Below are positions 17,081-25,617 of a DNA stretch of 64,000 nt, piece by piece. Every line of letters begins with the position of its first letter. Position 1 is the first letter of the stretch. The notes under the pieces were generated by a model. The model was not told the DNA's origin and searched no databases. It was given only the letters and a program-made list of their open reading frames with translations. Origin of the DNA: JADFOI01 sp965218935 (GTDB taxonomy: Bacteria; Acidobacteriota; UBA6911; RPQK01; JADFOI01); the NCBI GenBank assembly GCA_965218935.1, contig CBDCMH010000008.1:62001-126000 (forward strand), written 5' to 3'. The translations under genes and the position numbers were made by a program.

Positions 17081-18034
17081 GTGTATACCCTTCAAAAACT
17101 GGCCGAGCACGTGGGGGGGCGTGTGGCTGGAGATTCCCAAATTGAGATTCGTGGGATCCAGCCTTTCGAAAATGCAGGGCCGGGAGATCTCACTCTGGCG
17201 GGTCAGAAAAAATACCAGGAGCACTTGCATCGAACCCGCGCTTCAGCCGTGATTGTCTCACCCGGTGTTGTGTCCGACGAGAAGCCTCTACTTCAAGTGG
17301 AAAGACCGAAGGTTGCCTTTGCTCGCCTCCTGAGTCTGTTCCACCCGGGGCCTGCCGTAGCGCAAGGGATCTCTCCTCTGGCTCATATCAGTGAGAGTGC
17401 CCGGATCTCCGAAGAAGTCACCATTTATCCTTTCGTCTTTGTGGGGGATCACTGTGTAATCGGCCGGGGATGCGTACTGTATCCCAATGTAACCCTTTAT
17501 GAAAACGTTTCCCTGGGTGAGCGGGTGATTCTGCACAGTGGTGCCGTCATTGGAGCCGATGGCTTCGGCTATGTGTTTGACGGCCAAACGCATGTGAAGA
17601 TTCCTCAAACGGGAAGTGTCACTATTGGTGACGATGTGGAAATCGGGGCGAATAGCTGTGTGGACCGGGCTACTTTTGGGGCCACCGTATTAGAACGTGG
17701 GGTGAAGCTGGATAATCATGTCCACATCGGTCATAACTGCAGGATCGGAGAGAACACGGTGATCGCAGGCCAGGTAGGGCTTTCCGGTAGCGTTGAGGTG
17801 GGGGAAAATTGTACTTTTGCAGGCCATGCGGGTGTTGTGGATCATGTCAAGATTGGAGACCAGGTTATTGTTATGATGAAGTCTGCGGTGAGCAAGGACG
17901 TTCCTTCCCAATCGGTTGTTTCCGGGCAACCCGCCATGGAGCACCGCCAGTCGATGAAAATTGAAGCGGTCACACGACGCTTTCCAGAGATCTACCGGGA
18001 GTGGAAAGCTTGGCTGAAGGAAAATCGTAAGTAG
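17081..18034 (+). CDS. lpxD: UDP-3-O-(3-hydroxyacyl)glucosamine N-acyltransferase
   Basis: Third enzyme of lipid A synthesis; it adds the N-linked hydroxyacyl chain to UDP-3-O-acyl-glucosamine. It has 317 residues. The N-terminal uridine-binding domain (about residues 1-100, starting YTLQKLAEHVGG) precedes a left-handed beta helix of hexapeptide repeats (about residues 105-280). The catalytic histidine is in VHIGHNCRIG, near residue 225. The start is GTG, which gives the normal N-terminus. FabZ and lpxA follow within 8 and 4 bp, the standard lpxD-fabZ-lpxA order. Confidence 0.95.
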   Translation: MYTLQKLAEHVGGRVAGDSQIEIRGIQPFENAGPGDLTLAGQKKYQEHLHRTRASAVIVSPGVVSDEKPLLQVERPKVAFARLLSLFHPGPAVAQGISPLAHISESARISEEVTIYPFVFVGDHCVIGRGCVLYPNVTLYENVSLGERVILHSGAVIGADGFGYVFDGQTHVKIPQTGSVTIGDDVEIGANSCVDRATFGATVLERGVKLDNHVHIGHNCRIGENTVIAGQVGLSGSVEVGENCTFAGHAGVVDHVKIGDQVIVMMKSAVSKDVPSQSVVSGQPAMEHRQSMKIEAVTRRFPEIYREWKAWLKENRK

Positions 18035-18041
18035 AGGGACC

Positions 18042-18506
18042 ATGAGCGATCCGGTAACTCTTATTGAAGTTCAAGAGATCATGCGATACCTCCCCCACCG
18101 GTATCCCTTTTTACTGGTGGACCGTGTCGTTGAATACGAGGAACAGCACCGAATCGTAGGCATCAAGAACGTCACCATCAATGAACCCTTCTTTCAAGGT
18201 CACTTTCCCGGTGTGCCCATTATGCCGGGAGTTCTGATCATCGAGTCGATGGCCCAGGTGGGCGGCGTTCTGGTCTTTAAAGCTCTTCCTGATCGGGACA
18301 AGAAGTTGGTGTTTTTTGCGGGTATCAAGAGCGCCCGTTTTCGCAAACCTGTGGTTCCCGGAGATCAGTTGCGCCTCGAGATGCTTCTGACCCGAGCCAG
18401 AACCAGTCTAGGAAAGCTGCAGGGAACGGCTTTCGTAGAGGATCAGCGAGTGGCCGAAGCAGAGATTATGTTTTCACTGGTGGATCGTCCAGGCTCAAAC
18501 GAGTAA
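18042..18506 (+). CDS. fabZ: 3-hydroxyacyl-[acyl-carrier-protein] dehydratase FabZ
   Basis: Hot-dog-fold dehydratase of the fatty acid elongation cycle; 154 residues. The active-site histidine is in QGHFPGVPIMPG and the catalytic glutamate in LIIESMAQVGG. The N-terminal LPHRYPFLLVDRV motif is standard. It sits between lpxD and lpxA, so partition of hydroxyacyl-ACP between fatty acid and lipid A synthesis is probably linked at the expression level. Confidence 0.96.
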   Translation: MSDPVTLIEVQEIMRYLPHRYPFLLVDRVVEYEEQHRIVGIKNVTINEPFFQGHFPGVPIMPGVLIIESMAQVGGVLVFKALPDRDKKLVFFAGIKSARFRKPVVPGDQLRLEMLLTRARTSLGKLQGTAFVEDQRVAEAEIMFSLVDRPGSNE

Positions 18507-18510
18507 TCAC

Positions 18511-19326
18511 ATGGGCGAGGAACAAGGCCGTGAAATCCACGAAACCGCCGTCGTTTCTCCAGATGCCGAAATCGGTAAACGGGTCCGAATCGGACCCTAC
18601 GCCGTTATTGGCGATCGTGTCACCATCGGAGAGGGAACCCTAATCGGTCCTCATACCGTGATCGAGGGACCCACGGTTATCGGTAAGGGAAATCAGATCA
18701 TCGGTCAATCCGCCATAGGGACCATTCCTCAGGATCTCAAGTATCAGGGCGAAGAGACTCTTCTTTCCATTGGCGATCTCAATGTCATTCGGGAGTTCGT
18801 CACCATCAATCGAGGCACCGAGGGCGGAGGCGGGAAGACCACCATCGGAAGCACGAATTTGCTCATGACGGGCGTGCACATCGCTCACGACTGTCACGTG
18901 GGAGAGCGAAACATACTGGCCAACGCGGCTACCCTGGCTGGACATGTCGACGTTGAAGATGATTCCACAGTAGGCGCTTTTTCCGGTGTTCACCAGGAAT
19001 GTCGTGTGGGTGCTCATGCTTTCGTTGGAGGTTATTCCGTGCTGACCCGAGATGCGCTACCCTTCGTGACGACGGTGGGCCACCGCAATCAGGCCAAGAT
19101 CTACGGTATCAACAGCCTGGGCCTGAGGCGCAAGAAGTTTTCCGCCAAACGAATCAAGGCCCTAAAGGAGGCCTATCGGTGGCTCTTCCAGAAAGGGTTG
19201 AAACTCCAGGAGGCGATTGAGGCGATTCGAAGTGAAGACCTGGAGACGGAGGATGTCGGTGTTCTCATTCAGTTCGTGGAAAGCTCCAAAAGAGGATTTG
19301 TGCGAGACGTAAGCAGCGACGAATGA
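18511..19326 (+). CDS. lpxA: Acyl-[ACP]--UDP-N-acetylglucosamine O-acyltransferase
   Basis: First enzyme of lipid A synthesis; 271 residues. Left-handed beta helix of hexapeptide repeats from residue 5 to about 190 with the catalytic histidine in HIAHDCHVG (near residue 128), GHVDVEDDSTVGAFSGVHQ-type coils (short form GAFSGVHQECRVG), then a helical C-terminal domain (LGLRRKKFSAKRIKALKEAYR-type; key LRRKKFS). The start ATG is 4 bp after fabZ; the stop overlaps lpxI by 4 bp. Whether it acylates UDP-GlcNAc or the 3-amino analogue cannot be read off, and the oxidoreductase after lpxI keeps the second option open. Confidence 0.95.
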   Translation: MGEEQGREIHETAVVSPDAEIGKRVRIGPYAVIGDRVTIGEGTLIGPHTVIEGPTVIGKGNQIIGQSAIGTIPQDLKYQGEETLLSIGDLNVIREFVTINRGTEGGGGKTTIGSTNLLMTGVHIAHDCHVGERNILANAATLAGHVDVEDDSTVGAFSGVHQECRVGAHAFVGGYSVLTRDALPFVTTVGHRNQAKIYGINSLGLRRKKFSAKRIKALKEAYRWLFQKGLKLQEAIEAIRSEDLETEDVGVLIQFVESSKRGFVRDVSSDE

Positions 19327-20174
19327 ACATTTCCAAGTTGGGACTCATAGCCGGAAATGGCCGATTCCCGTTCCTGGTTCTGGAAGAAGCTCTGAAACGG
19401 GACATCCCTGTGGTTGTGGCCGCCATTCGAGAAGAAACCTTTCCTGAGATTGAAGATTTCGCCTCCCGGCCCGAAGTGTCTTTTCACTGGCTGGGACTGG
19501 GGCAGCTGGGAAAGCTGATCCGCCTCTTCAAGAAGGAAGATGTCCAAAAGGTCGTCATGGCCGGACAGGTGAAACACGTTCAGATCTTCTCGCGTAAGGG
19601 AAGTGATTCCTTGAAGCCTCGAGTCATCCTTCCCGATATGAAAATGGCGCGCCTCTTCATGTCTCTTCCCCATAAAAATACCCAGTCTCTGATTGGGGGA
19701 GTGATCGGCGAGCTGGAGAAGGAAGGGATGCAGTTCATCGATTCCACCGAACTTTTGCAGCCGCTGCTTGCAGAGGGCGGGGTCCTGACGCGGCGCAAGC
19801 CCGATCGTGGTGAGACCAGAGATATGGAATATGGAAGGCCTGTTGCCCGTGAAATCGCCCGTCTCGATCTGGGTCAGACAATCGTGGTAAAAGACCAAGC
19901 GGTTGTGGCGGTCGAGACCATGGAAGGCACGGATGAGACGATCCGTCGTGCCTCCCGCCTGGTGCAGGGTGGTCGTCTGACCGTGATCAAGGTCAGCCGG
20001 CCCGACCAGGATATGAGATTTGATGTGCCCGTGGTGGGGCTGGATTCCCTCCAGGTGTTTCAGGAATGCAAAGTCTCGGCGCTCTCCCTTGATGCCGGAA
20101 CCACCTTGATCCTGGATCGTGAGAGCTTCATCCAGGAGGCGGATCGCCAGAAAATGACGGTCGTCGCCCAATGA
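19323..20174 (+). CDS. lpxI: UDP-2,3-diacylglucosamine diphosphatase LpxI
   Basis: Cleaves UDP-2,3-diacylglucosamine to lipid X, replacing LpxH in many non-gammaproteobacteria. It has 283 residues and is recognised by KLGLIAGNGRFPFLV at the N-terminus, VVMAGQVKH, the linker region around residues 130-160, and the C-terminal KVSRPDQDMRFDVPVVG with DAGTTLILDRESF carrying the catalytic-domain acidic residues. It overlaps lpxA by 4 bp. The next step, lpxB, is not in the window. Family A repeat copy 1 begins two bases after the stop. Confidence 0.93.
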   Translation: MNISKLGLIAGNGRFPFLVLEEALKRDIPVVVAAIREETFPEIEDFASRPEVSFHWLGLGQLGKLIRLFKKEDVQKVVMAGQVKHVQIFSRKGSDSLKPRVILPDMKMARLFMSLPHKNTQSLIGGVIGELEKEGMQFIDSTELLQPLLAEGGVLTRRKPDRGETRDMEYGRPVAREIARLDLGQTIVVKDQAVVAVETMEGTDETIRRASRLVQGGRLTVIKVSRPDQDMRFDVPVVGLDSLQVFQECKVSALSLDAGTTLILDRESFIQEADRQKMTVVAQ

Positions 20175-20175
20175 A

Positions 20176-20451
20176 AGTGCCTCGCTTCATAAATACGATA
20201 ACGTTTGCTGAGGGGTCTTGCGAGGCGAGGTCAAGGAACGAGGAGAAGGTGATGTCAGAGGCATCGGCGACGACGAGAGACACAGAAATCGCCCGCAACC
20301 CCCATCAGCCCAAAGGGTGGCGGCGGGACGGCATCGATTTCTTTGTCGCTCCTCCTCCACGATGTACACTGATATCGTGTCGTCGTCGCTTCGCGAACTC
20401 GACGCCGTCGCGCTCGCCACAAACGGTACCGTATTTATGAAACGAGGCACT
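20176..20451. repeat. Family A inverted-repeat element, copy A1 (276 bp)
   Basis: The ends are about 32-bp inverted repeats: AGTGCCTCG then TTCATAAATACG on the left, mirrored by CGTATTTATGAA and CGAGGCACT on the right. A second copy at 44441-44714 is near-identical in the interior (for example CGCAACCCCCATCAGCCC and GACGGCATCGATTTCTTTG). The right terminus contains the ATG used by the Gfo/Idh gene at 20437. Short open frames inside differ between copies through indels, so it is judged non-coding and non-autonomous (MITE-like). Confidence 0.85.
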
Positions 20452-21384
20452 AGAGTTGCCGTAGTGGGTGTGGGAGCGCTAGGGGAGCACCACGCCCGAA
20501 TCTATTCTGAGCTGCCGGACGCGGAGTTGGTGGCCGTGGTGGACATCGACGAGCAAAAGGCCCGGCAAGTTGCCTCCCGCTATCAGTGTCAATCCTACCA
20601 ACGATATGAAGAGATCCTGAATTCCGTAGAGGCGATTAGTCTGGCCGTTCCCACCTGTGATCATGCCCGCATCGGGGTGGAGTTTCTGAAGCGAGACATT
20701 CATGTACTGGCCGAAAAGCCCATCGCTTCAAATGTGGAGGAAGCGGATCAAATGATCCAGGCCCAAACCAAAAGCGGGGCCCTGCTTCAGGTCGGTCACT
20801 CGGAGCGATTCAATCCTGCTCTGTTGGCGGTCAAGCCCCTGTTTCGCCAGCCCAGGTTTTTTGAGACCCATCGCCTGGGTATCTTCGTTCCCCGAAGCCT
20901 GGATGTGGACGTCATCCTGGATTTGATGATTCATGATCTGGATATCATTCTCCATGTGGTGGACAGCCCGATTCGGGAAATCCGTGCCGTGGGGATACCC
21001 GTTGTAACGCCGCGTATCGATATCGCCAATGCCCGCTTACAATTTGAAAATGGCTGCGTGGCCAACGTCACGGCCAGTAGGGTCTCCAGAGAGAAGATTC
21101 GCAAGCTCCGTTTCTTTCAGCCCCTGGAGTACGTCTCCATCGATTTTCACAAGCAGGAAGTGGAGATGTTCCACCTCGAGGAGAAGGGGGAGGCGAGGCA
21201 GATCGCCGAGCGGAATTTTGAAATCAAGCGGGAGGAGCCTCTCAGGCTTGAGCTGGAGACCTTTTTGAATGCCATTGCTGGCAAGAAATTCTCCGAGCAG
21301 GAGCCTGCCGGTTGTTCCGGAGAAGAGGGAAGACGGGCCCTGGAGGTCGCTTTGGAAGTGAAGAGCAGCGCGCTGAGCGCCTAG
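20437..21384 (+). CDS. Gfo/Idh/MocA-family NAD(P)-dependent oxidoreductase
   Basis: Sugar-type oxidoreductase of 315 residues. The N-terminal Rossmann motif VAVVGVGALGEHHARIYSEL begins at residue 7; then AEKPIA (the conserved EKP lysine), VGHSERFNPAL, and the C-terminal substrate domain with LMIHDLDIILHVV (HD motif). The start ATG and the first five residues (MKRGT) lie in the right end of repeat A1; no later start would keep the Rossmann strand. Position after lpxA-lpxI resembles operons where a GnnA-type enzyme oxidises UDP-GlcNAc for 3-amino lipid A, but no GnnB transaminase is adjacent, so the substrate is open. Its TAG stop is the first codon of repeat B5. Confidence 0.85.
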   Translation: MKRGTRVAVVGVGALGEHHARIYSELPDAELVAVVDIDEQKARQVASRYQCQSYQRYEEILNSVEAISLAVPTCDHARIGVEFLKRDIHVLAEKPIASNVEEADQMIQAQTKSGALLQVGHSERFNPALLAVKPLFRQPRFFETHRLGIFVPRSLDVDVILDLMIHDLDIILHVVDSPIREIRAVGIPVVTPRIDIANARLQFENGCVANVTASRVSREKIRKLRFFQPLEYVSIDFHKQEVEMFHLEEKGEARQIAERNFEIKREEPLRLELETFLNAIAGKKFSEQEPAGCSGEEGRRALEVALEVKSSALSA

Positions 21385-21602
21385 CCCGGACTATGCATAA
21401 ATTCTCTACTGCACCGACGAAATCATCCGCCCTGACTGCGTGACCCGCAAGCGGGTACCCCCTCGTCGGCCTCCTCAACGTACTTCAGTGAGTACGTTTG
21501 CGGCGGCCTCGGGGCACCCGCTTGCGGGTCTCGCGTGGCGCAACGCACTCAGGTTGTCGCTTTCGTCGCTTCGTGACGAGAACCTATGCATAATCCGGGC
21601 TA
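21382..21602. repeat. Family B inverted-repeat element, copy B5 (221 bp, fullest form)
   Basis: The ends are TAGCCCGGACTATGCATA and TATGCATAATCCGGGCTA, nearly perfect inverted repeats. Inside lie the arms (ATTCTCTACTGCACCGACGA and CGTCGCTTCGTGACGAGAAC), mirrored palindromes ACCCGCAAGCGGGT and ACCCGCTTGCGGGT, and a central hairpin AACGTACT/AGTACGTT (21477-21498). The whole element can fold into one long structure. The first TAG is the stop codon of the Gfo/Idh gene. Confidence 0.85.
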
Positions 21603-21646
21603 AAAGGGCAAGAAAAGCCACCGAAAGGTAATAGAATAGAGGAGCT

Positions 21647-22852
21647 GTGAAAAACAAAGAGGCTCAGCTCTCTATTGCTCTCTTTCTCGCTCTTGCGCTG
21701 CTCTTCGTGAGTTGTGGAGGGGGGAAGAGGTCGCCACCTCCGATCAGTTCCACTCCCGGGAGAGTTCCATCCCCACCCTCAGTGGCCAGGAGGCCGGTCA
21801 AGCTCGATGAGGCGCCTCCCATCCGTATTCTGTTGAAAGCGAACTTCGGGTCAGTGCCTGTTGAGGGATCCGATGTGGATTCGCTTCGGCTTCTCCAATC
21901 GGGAGGCGGTCAGATTCAATTAAATGACGATAAGGGTCGAGTGCTTCGCTCCGGCAACGGTTTTCGTGTTCAACCGCGCAAAGGGAGGACTTTGCAGCTT
22001 GACGGGGTCACTTATCAAGGTGCTCTGGAAGTCTTCATCAATCCACTGGGAAGTCCGGTGATTGTCAACGAATTGAGCATGGAGACCTACTTGAAAGGAG
22101 TAGTGCCCAACGAGTTGAGTACCCAAAACCCCGCTCAGCTGGAAGCCCTCAAGGCGCTGACTATTGCCGCTCGAACCTTCGCCTTTTCTTCTCTGGGCCA
22201 GAATGCCAGCCGCGGCTTCGATGTGTATGCGGACAACCGTTCTCAGGTTTACCGGGGCGCCCGCAGCGAACAGTCGCTTTCCAACCGAGCGATCGAGGAA
22301 ACGTGGGGCACCATTGCCACCTATCGAAACCAGGCCATCGTGGCCTTTTACTCCTCGACCTGCGGCGGGGTCACGGCCGACTATCAGGAAGCCTTTCAGA
22401 GACCCGGTATCCCTTATCTGAAGGGAGGAGCGCAGTGTCCGGATCATTCCAGCCCCTATTCTTCCTGGGAGGAACTGATTCCCGTTGCTCGAATCCAGAG
22501 GGATCTGGATCGGGTGGCAGGAGTGGGAAGGTTAACGAAGCTGGAGTCGCTGCAAAAAAGCCGATGGGGCAGGACTGTGGAAATGCGTTTTGTCGGGGAC
22601 CAGAGTGAAAAGGTCTTGAAGGGCCTGGCTATTCGTTCTGCTTTGGGACTCAGAAGCAATTGGATTTTCGGTCTGGAGCCCCACTATGATAGCTCGGGTT
22701 ATATTTCTGAGATTCATGCAACAGGGCGAGGATGGGGACACGGAGTGGGTCTGTGCCAGATGGGAACCGTCGAGCTCTCCAGGCAGGGGTGGAGTTTCGA
22801 AGAGATTCTCAAGCACTACTACACAGGGATCACGCTAGCTCGTCGCTGGTGA
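21647..22852 (+). CDS. SpoIID/LytB-domain lipoprotein, probable peptidoglycan-active
   Basis: 401-residue predicted lipoprotein: basic start, hydrophobic stretch and lipobox LLFVSC, with Cys near residue 25. After a Pro/Ser-rich linker comes the SpoIID domain (about residues 125-395): LSMETYLKGVVPNEL, ALTIAARTFAF, a CGG motif in YSSTCGGVTADY, and GRGWGHGVGLCQMGT near the end. SpoIID relatives are lytic transglycosylases acting on denuded glycan; in a Gram-negative this suggests cell-wall remodelling at division (inference). The start is GTG. The stop overlaps the miaA ATG (TGATG). Confidence 0.88.
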   Translation: MKNKEAQLSIALFLALALLFVSCGGGKRSPPPISSTPGRVPSPPSVARRPVKLDEAPPIRILLKANFGSVPVEGSDVDSLRLLQSGGGQIQLNDDKGRVLRSGNGFRVQPRKGRTLQLDGVTYQGALEVFINPLGSPVIVNELSMETYLKGVVPNELSTQNPAQLEALKALTIAARTFAFSSLGQNASRGFDVYADNRSQVYRGARSEQSLSNRAIEETWGTIATYRNQAIVAFYSSTCGGVTADYQEAFQRPGIPYLKGGAQCPDHSSPYSSWEELIPVARIQRDLDRVAGVGRLTKLESLQKSRWGRTVEMRFVGDQSEKVLKGLAIRSALGLRSNWIFGLEPHYDSSGYISEIHATGRGWGHGVGLCQMGTVELSRQGWSFEEILKHYYTGITLARRW

Positions 22853-23808
22853 TGTTGCAACACCAGGGACTCCTCGTTGCCATCGTTGGTCCAACTTCTT
22901 CCGGGAAAAGCAGATTGGCTTTCAAGGCTGCCCAGGCTCTAGATGGCGAGATCGTCAACTGCGATTCCATGCAGATGTATCGTCTGCTTGAAATCGGTAC
23001 GGCCAAGCCCACCCCGGAGCAAATAGCGGAGATTCCCCACCATCTCTATGATCTGCTGGATCCTGAGGAATACTTTGGCGCCGGCCGCTATATGGTGGAG
23101 GCCAGAAAGGTCTGCCAGGAGATTTCAAAGAGTGGGAAAATTTCTTTTGTTGTAAGTGGAACCGGTCTGTATCTTAAAGCACTTCTTGAAGGTGTTTTTG
23201 AGGGTCCGGGTCGCTCTCAGGACATCCGAGAACGCCTCAGCAGGATCGGTGCTGGCAAGGGATTTGATTATCTGTACCGCTTGTTGGAGAGAAAAGATCC
23301 TGCAGCCGCAGGGCGCATTGAACCGGGCGACAAAGTGCGGATCGTCAGAAGTCTTGAGATCTATATGCTCACCGGGCAGCCCATCAGCCAGCTCCAGCAG
23401 CAGCGAGATCCTCTGAAAAATGTCTCTATCCTCAAGATTGGCCTCAGCTTACCTCGTCCCATCCTCTATGATAGAATCAACCGCCGCGTCAGCGAAATGT
23501 TTCACTCAGGCTTGCTCAAGGAGGTCCAGCGGCTCCTGGCCAAGGGTTGTCGTCCTGATTGCAAGGGCTTTGAGGCGCTGGGATATCGATATGCTGTTGC
23601 TGTGCTGGACGGCGATTTGAGTCAGGAAGAAGCCATCGAGAAGACACAGACCGAGACTCGTCGTTACGCCAAGCGTCAGATGACCTGGTTTCGCCAGGAA
23701 AAAGAGGTTCATTGGATTGAAGGTCCAGGAGAGGAGGCCTCCCCGTTGGAGTCTCTCCTAAAGCTGGTAGAGGAACACCATGGAATTCGAAGCCGTCATC
23801 GGCCTTGA
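22852..23808 (+). CDS. miaA: tRNA dimethylallyltransferase MiaA
   Basis: Transfers a dimethylallyl group to A37 of tRNAs reading UNN codons. The ATG at 22852, overlapping the previous stop, gives 318 residues starting MLQHQGLLVAIVGPTSSGK, so the P-loop GPTSSGKS is at residues 13-20; a longer upstream frame would overlap the SpoIID gene by 120 bp and is rejected. Other landmarks: NCDSMQMYR, VVSGTGLYLKALLEG, ALGYRYAV, and the C-terminal TRRYAKRQMTWFR. It overlaps gatB by 29 bp. Confidence 0.95.
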   Translation: MLQHQGLLVAIVGPTSSGKSRLAFKAAQALDGEIVNCDSMQMYRLLEIGTAKPTPEQIAEIPHHLYDLLDPEEYFGAGRYMVEARKVCQEISKSGKISFVVSGTGLYLKALLEGVFEGPGRSQDIRERLSRIGAGKGFDYLYRLLERKDPAAAGRIEPGDKVRIVRSLEIYMLTGQPISQLQQQRDPLKNVSILKIGLSLPRPILYDRINRRVSEMFHSGLLKEVQRLLAKGCRPDCKGFEALGYRYAVAVLDGDLSQEEAIEKTQTETRRYAKRQMTWFRQEKEVHWIEGPGEEASPLESLLKLVEEHHGIRSRHRP

Positions 23809-25243
23809 AGTTCACGCTCAGCTCCTGACCTCGAGCAAGATCTTTTGTGCCTGCAGCATAGAGTTTGGGGCTCCTCCCAACTCCAATACCTGCCCGGTTT
23901 GTCTGGGTTTGCCAGGTGCCCTCCCGGTGCTCAATCGTGAAGCCGTGGCCATGGCGGTCAAGGCGGGATTAGCCTTGGGCTGCAGCATCAACCGGCACTC
24001 CATCTTCGCCCGCAAGAACTACTTCTATCCCGACCTCCCCAAGGGGTATCAAATCTCCCAGTACGGCCTACCGCTGGCCCAGGATGGCGAAATCGAAATT
24101 CTCACAGGCGTTTGCCAGGAAGCCGGCAATGTTGTCGAGTACGAGCCAAAAGTCTTTGGAATTACGCGGGTGCATCTGGAGGAGGATGCCGGAAAGTTGA
24201 TCCACCAGCAAGGCGGGGATAGCTATGTGGACTTGAATCGCACCGGAGTTCCCCTGATTGAGATCGTCTCGGAACCTGATTTCCGTTCCTCTCGGGAGGC
24301 CTATGATTATGTGAACTATCTTCGCCGCACGCTGCTTTATCTGGAGATCTGCGACGGCAATATGGAGGAGGGAAGTCTTCGTTGTGATGCCAATGTCTCG
24401 ATCCGTCGTGTGGGCTCCTCTGAACTGGGGACTAAAACCGAGATCAAGAATCTCAATTCTTTTCGCTTCCTCCAGAAGGCCCTCGAATACGAAATCGAAA
24501 GACAAGAAGAAGTGATCGGCGGTGGTGGTAAGGTGGAGCAGGAAACCCGGCTGTGGGATGAAGAAGGTCTAAAGACCCTGGTCATGCGAAGCAAAGAGGA
24601 GGCCCATGATTATCGTTACTTTCCGGAACCGGACCTGCTTCCCGTGGTCGTTTCCGAGGAGTGGATCTTAGAGCTGAAGGCCCAAATCCCCGAGCTTCCC
24701 GAGCAGCGGCGCCAGCGGTTCGTTACAGGGTATGCCCTGACGCAAGAAGAGGCTCTGTTGGTGACTCAAACTCGGCAGTTTGCGGAGTACTTTGAGACGG
24801 CTGTGAAGTCCTACAATCAGCCCAAAGCGATCTTTAATTGGATCATGGGTGACCTGATGGGACATCTCAAGAAGGATAATCGCGAGATTCAGGAATGCCT
24901 GGTCAAGCCCGAACATTTGGCCAACCTGGTGCGTCTTATCGATGAAGGGGAGATCAGCGGCAAGATGGCCAAACAGGTGTTTGAGAAGTTGTATGAGAGC
25001 GGGGAGGATCCGCAGAGCATTATATCCCAGGAAGATCTTCAACAGATCAGTGACGAGGATCAGCTCACCAGCATCGTCGATCGTGTTCTGGAATCCAATC
25101 CTGAAAAAGTCGAATCTTACCGGTCGGGGAAGGAAGGACTATTAGGGTTTTTCATGGGACAGGTGATGAAAGAAACGCGCGGACAGGCCAATCCTGAGAT
25201 GGTCAGTCAAATGCTGGAGGGCAAGCTGAGGTCAGGCCCATGA
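23780..25243 (+). CDS. gatB: Aspartyl/glutamyl-tRNA(Asn/Gln) amidotransferase subunit B
   Basis: Subunit that binds misacylated tRNA and phosphorylates the Glu or Asp side chain so GatA-supplied ammonia can amidate it. It has 487 residues. Landmarks: EAVIGLEVHAQLLT at the N-terminus, CPVCLGLPGALPVLN, FYPDLPKGYQISQY, GSLRCDANVS, the YRYFPEPDL motif near residue 275, and the YqeY-like tail domain ending GFFMGQVMKETRGQANP. GatA and gatC are not adjacent, so the operon is dispersed. The stop overlaps the receiver gene by 4 bp. Confidence 0.96.
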   Translation: MEFEAVIGLEVHAQLLTSSKIFCACSIEFGAPPNSNTCPVCLGLPGALPVLNREAVAMAVKAGLALGCSINRHSIFARKNYFYPDLPKGYQISQYGLPLAQDGEIEILTGVCQEAGNVVEYEPKVFGITRVHLEEDAGKLIHQQGGDSYVDLNRTGVPLIEIVSEPDFRSSREAYDYVNYLRRTLLYLEICDGNMEEGSLRCDANVSIRRVGSSELGTKTEIKNLNSFRFLQKALEYEIERQEEVIGGGGKVEQETRLWDEEGLKTLVMRSKEEAHDYRYFPEPDLLPVVVSEEWILELKAQIPELPEQRRQRFVTGYALTQEEALLVTQTRQFAEYFETAVKSYNQPKAIFNWIMGDLMGHLKKDNREIQECLVKPEHLANLVRLIDEGEISGKMAKQVFEKLYESGEDPQSIISQEDLQQISDEDQLTSIVDRVLESNPEKVESYRSGKEGLLGFFMGQVMKETRGQANPEMVSQMLEGKLRSGP

Positions 25244-25617
25244 GCAAGTTTAAGAGCGAGAAGAAGATTGCTGTCATCGAAGAGGTGGCCGATAACATCT
25301 ACTCCATAAAGTTCATTCTTCAGAGCATCGGCTATGAGGTCGCTTCTCTCTCCTCCCACGATTCTTACGAATCGTCCCTGAAGGAGTTTCTGCCTGACCT
25401 GATCATCGTGGACATGATGATTGCCGGGGGAGAAGGCTACGACGTGATTCACCAACTCCAGAAGAGCTCTCTGAAGAAGGTCCCCATCCTGGCCGTCACG
25501 GCTGAGGCCATGGAGGGAAAAGAAGAGGACGTCTACAAGGCCGGCGGGCAGGACATCCTGTCCAAGCCCTACAGCGTCAAGAACTTGAAAAAGAAGCTCA
25601 AAAAGTGGCTGGCTTAA
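25240..25617 (+). CDS. Stand-alone response regulator receiver domain protein
   Basis: 125 residues, only a CheY-like receiver domain with no output domain. The phospho-acceptor aspartate is in DLIIVDMMIAGGEG (near residue 66), the conserved Thr in LAVTAEAMEG and Lys in LSKPYSV. The N-terminal acidic pair that binds magnesium is Glu-Glu (VIEEVADN) instead of the usual Asp-Asp, so phosphorylation chemistry may be altered. It overlaps gatB by 4 bp, and its end overlaps the convergent membrane gene by 4 bp. No histidine kinase is nearby. Confidence 0.85.
   Translation: MSKFKSEKKIAVIEEVADNIYSIKFILQSIGYEVASLSSHDSYESSLKEFLPDLIIVDMMIAGGEGYDVIHQLQKSSLKKVPILAVTAEAMEGKEEDVYKAGGQDILSKPYSVKNLKKKLKKWLA

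Noticed and set aside
20171..20440. 89-residue frame within repeat A1 (and a 77-residue frame in A2)
   Set aside because: They share a stretch of wording, but small indels between copies change the frame at both ends, and the match extends equally over non-coding parts. The repeat is judged non-coding.
21382..21602. Palindromes ACCCGC(AA)GCGGGT considered as intrinsic terminators or CRISPR-like repeats
   Set aside because: They are part of the family B element; no T-run follows and no regular spacers are present.
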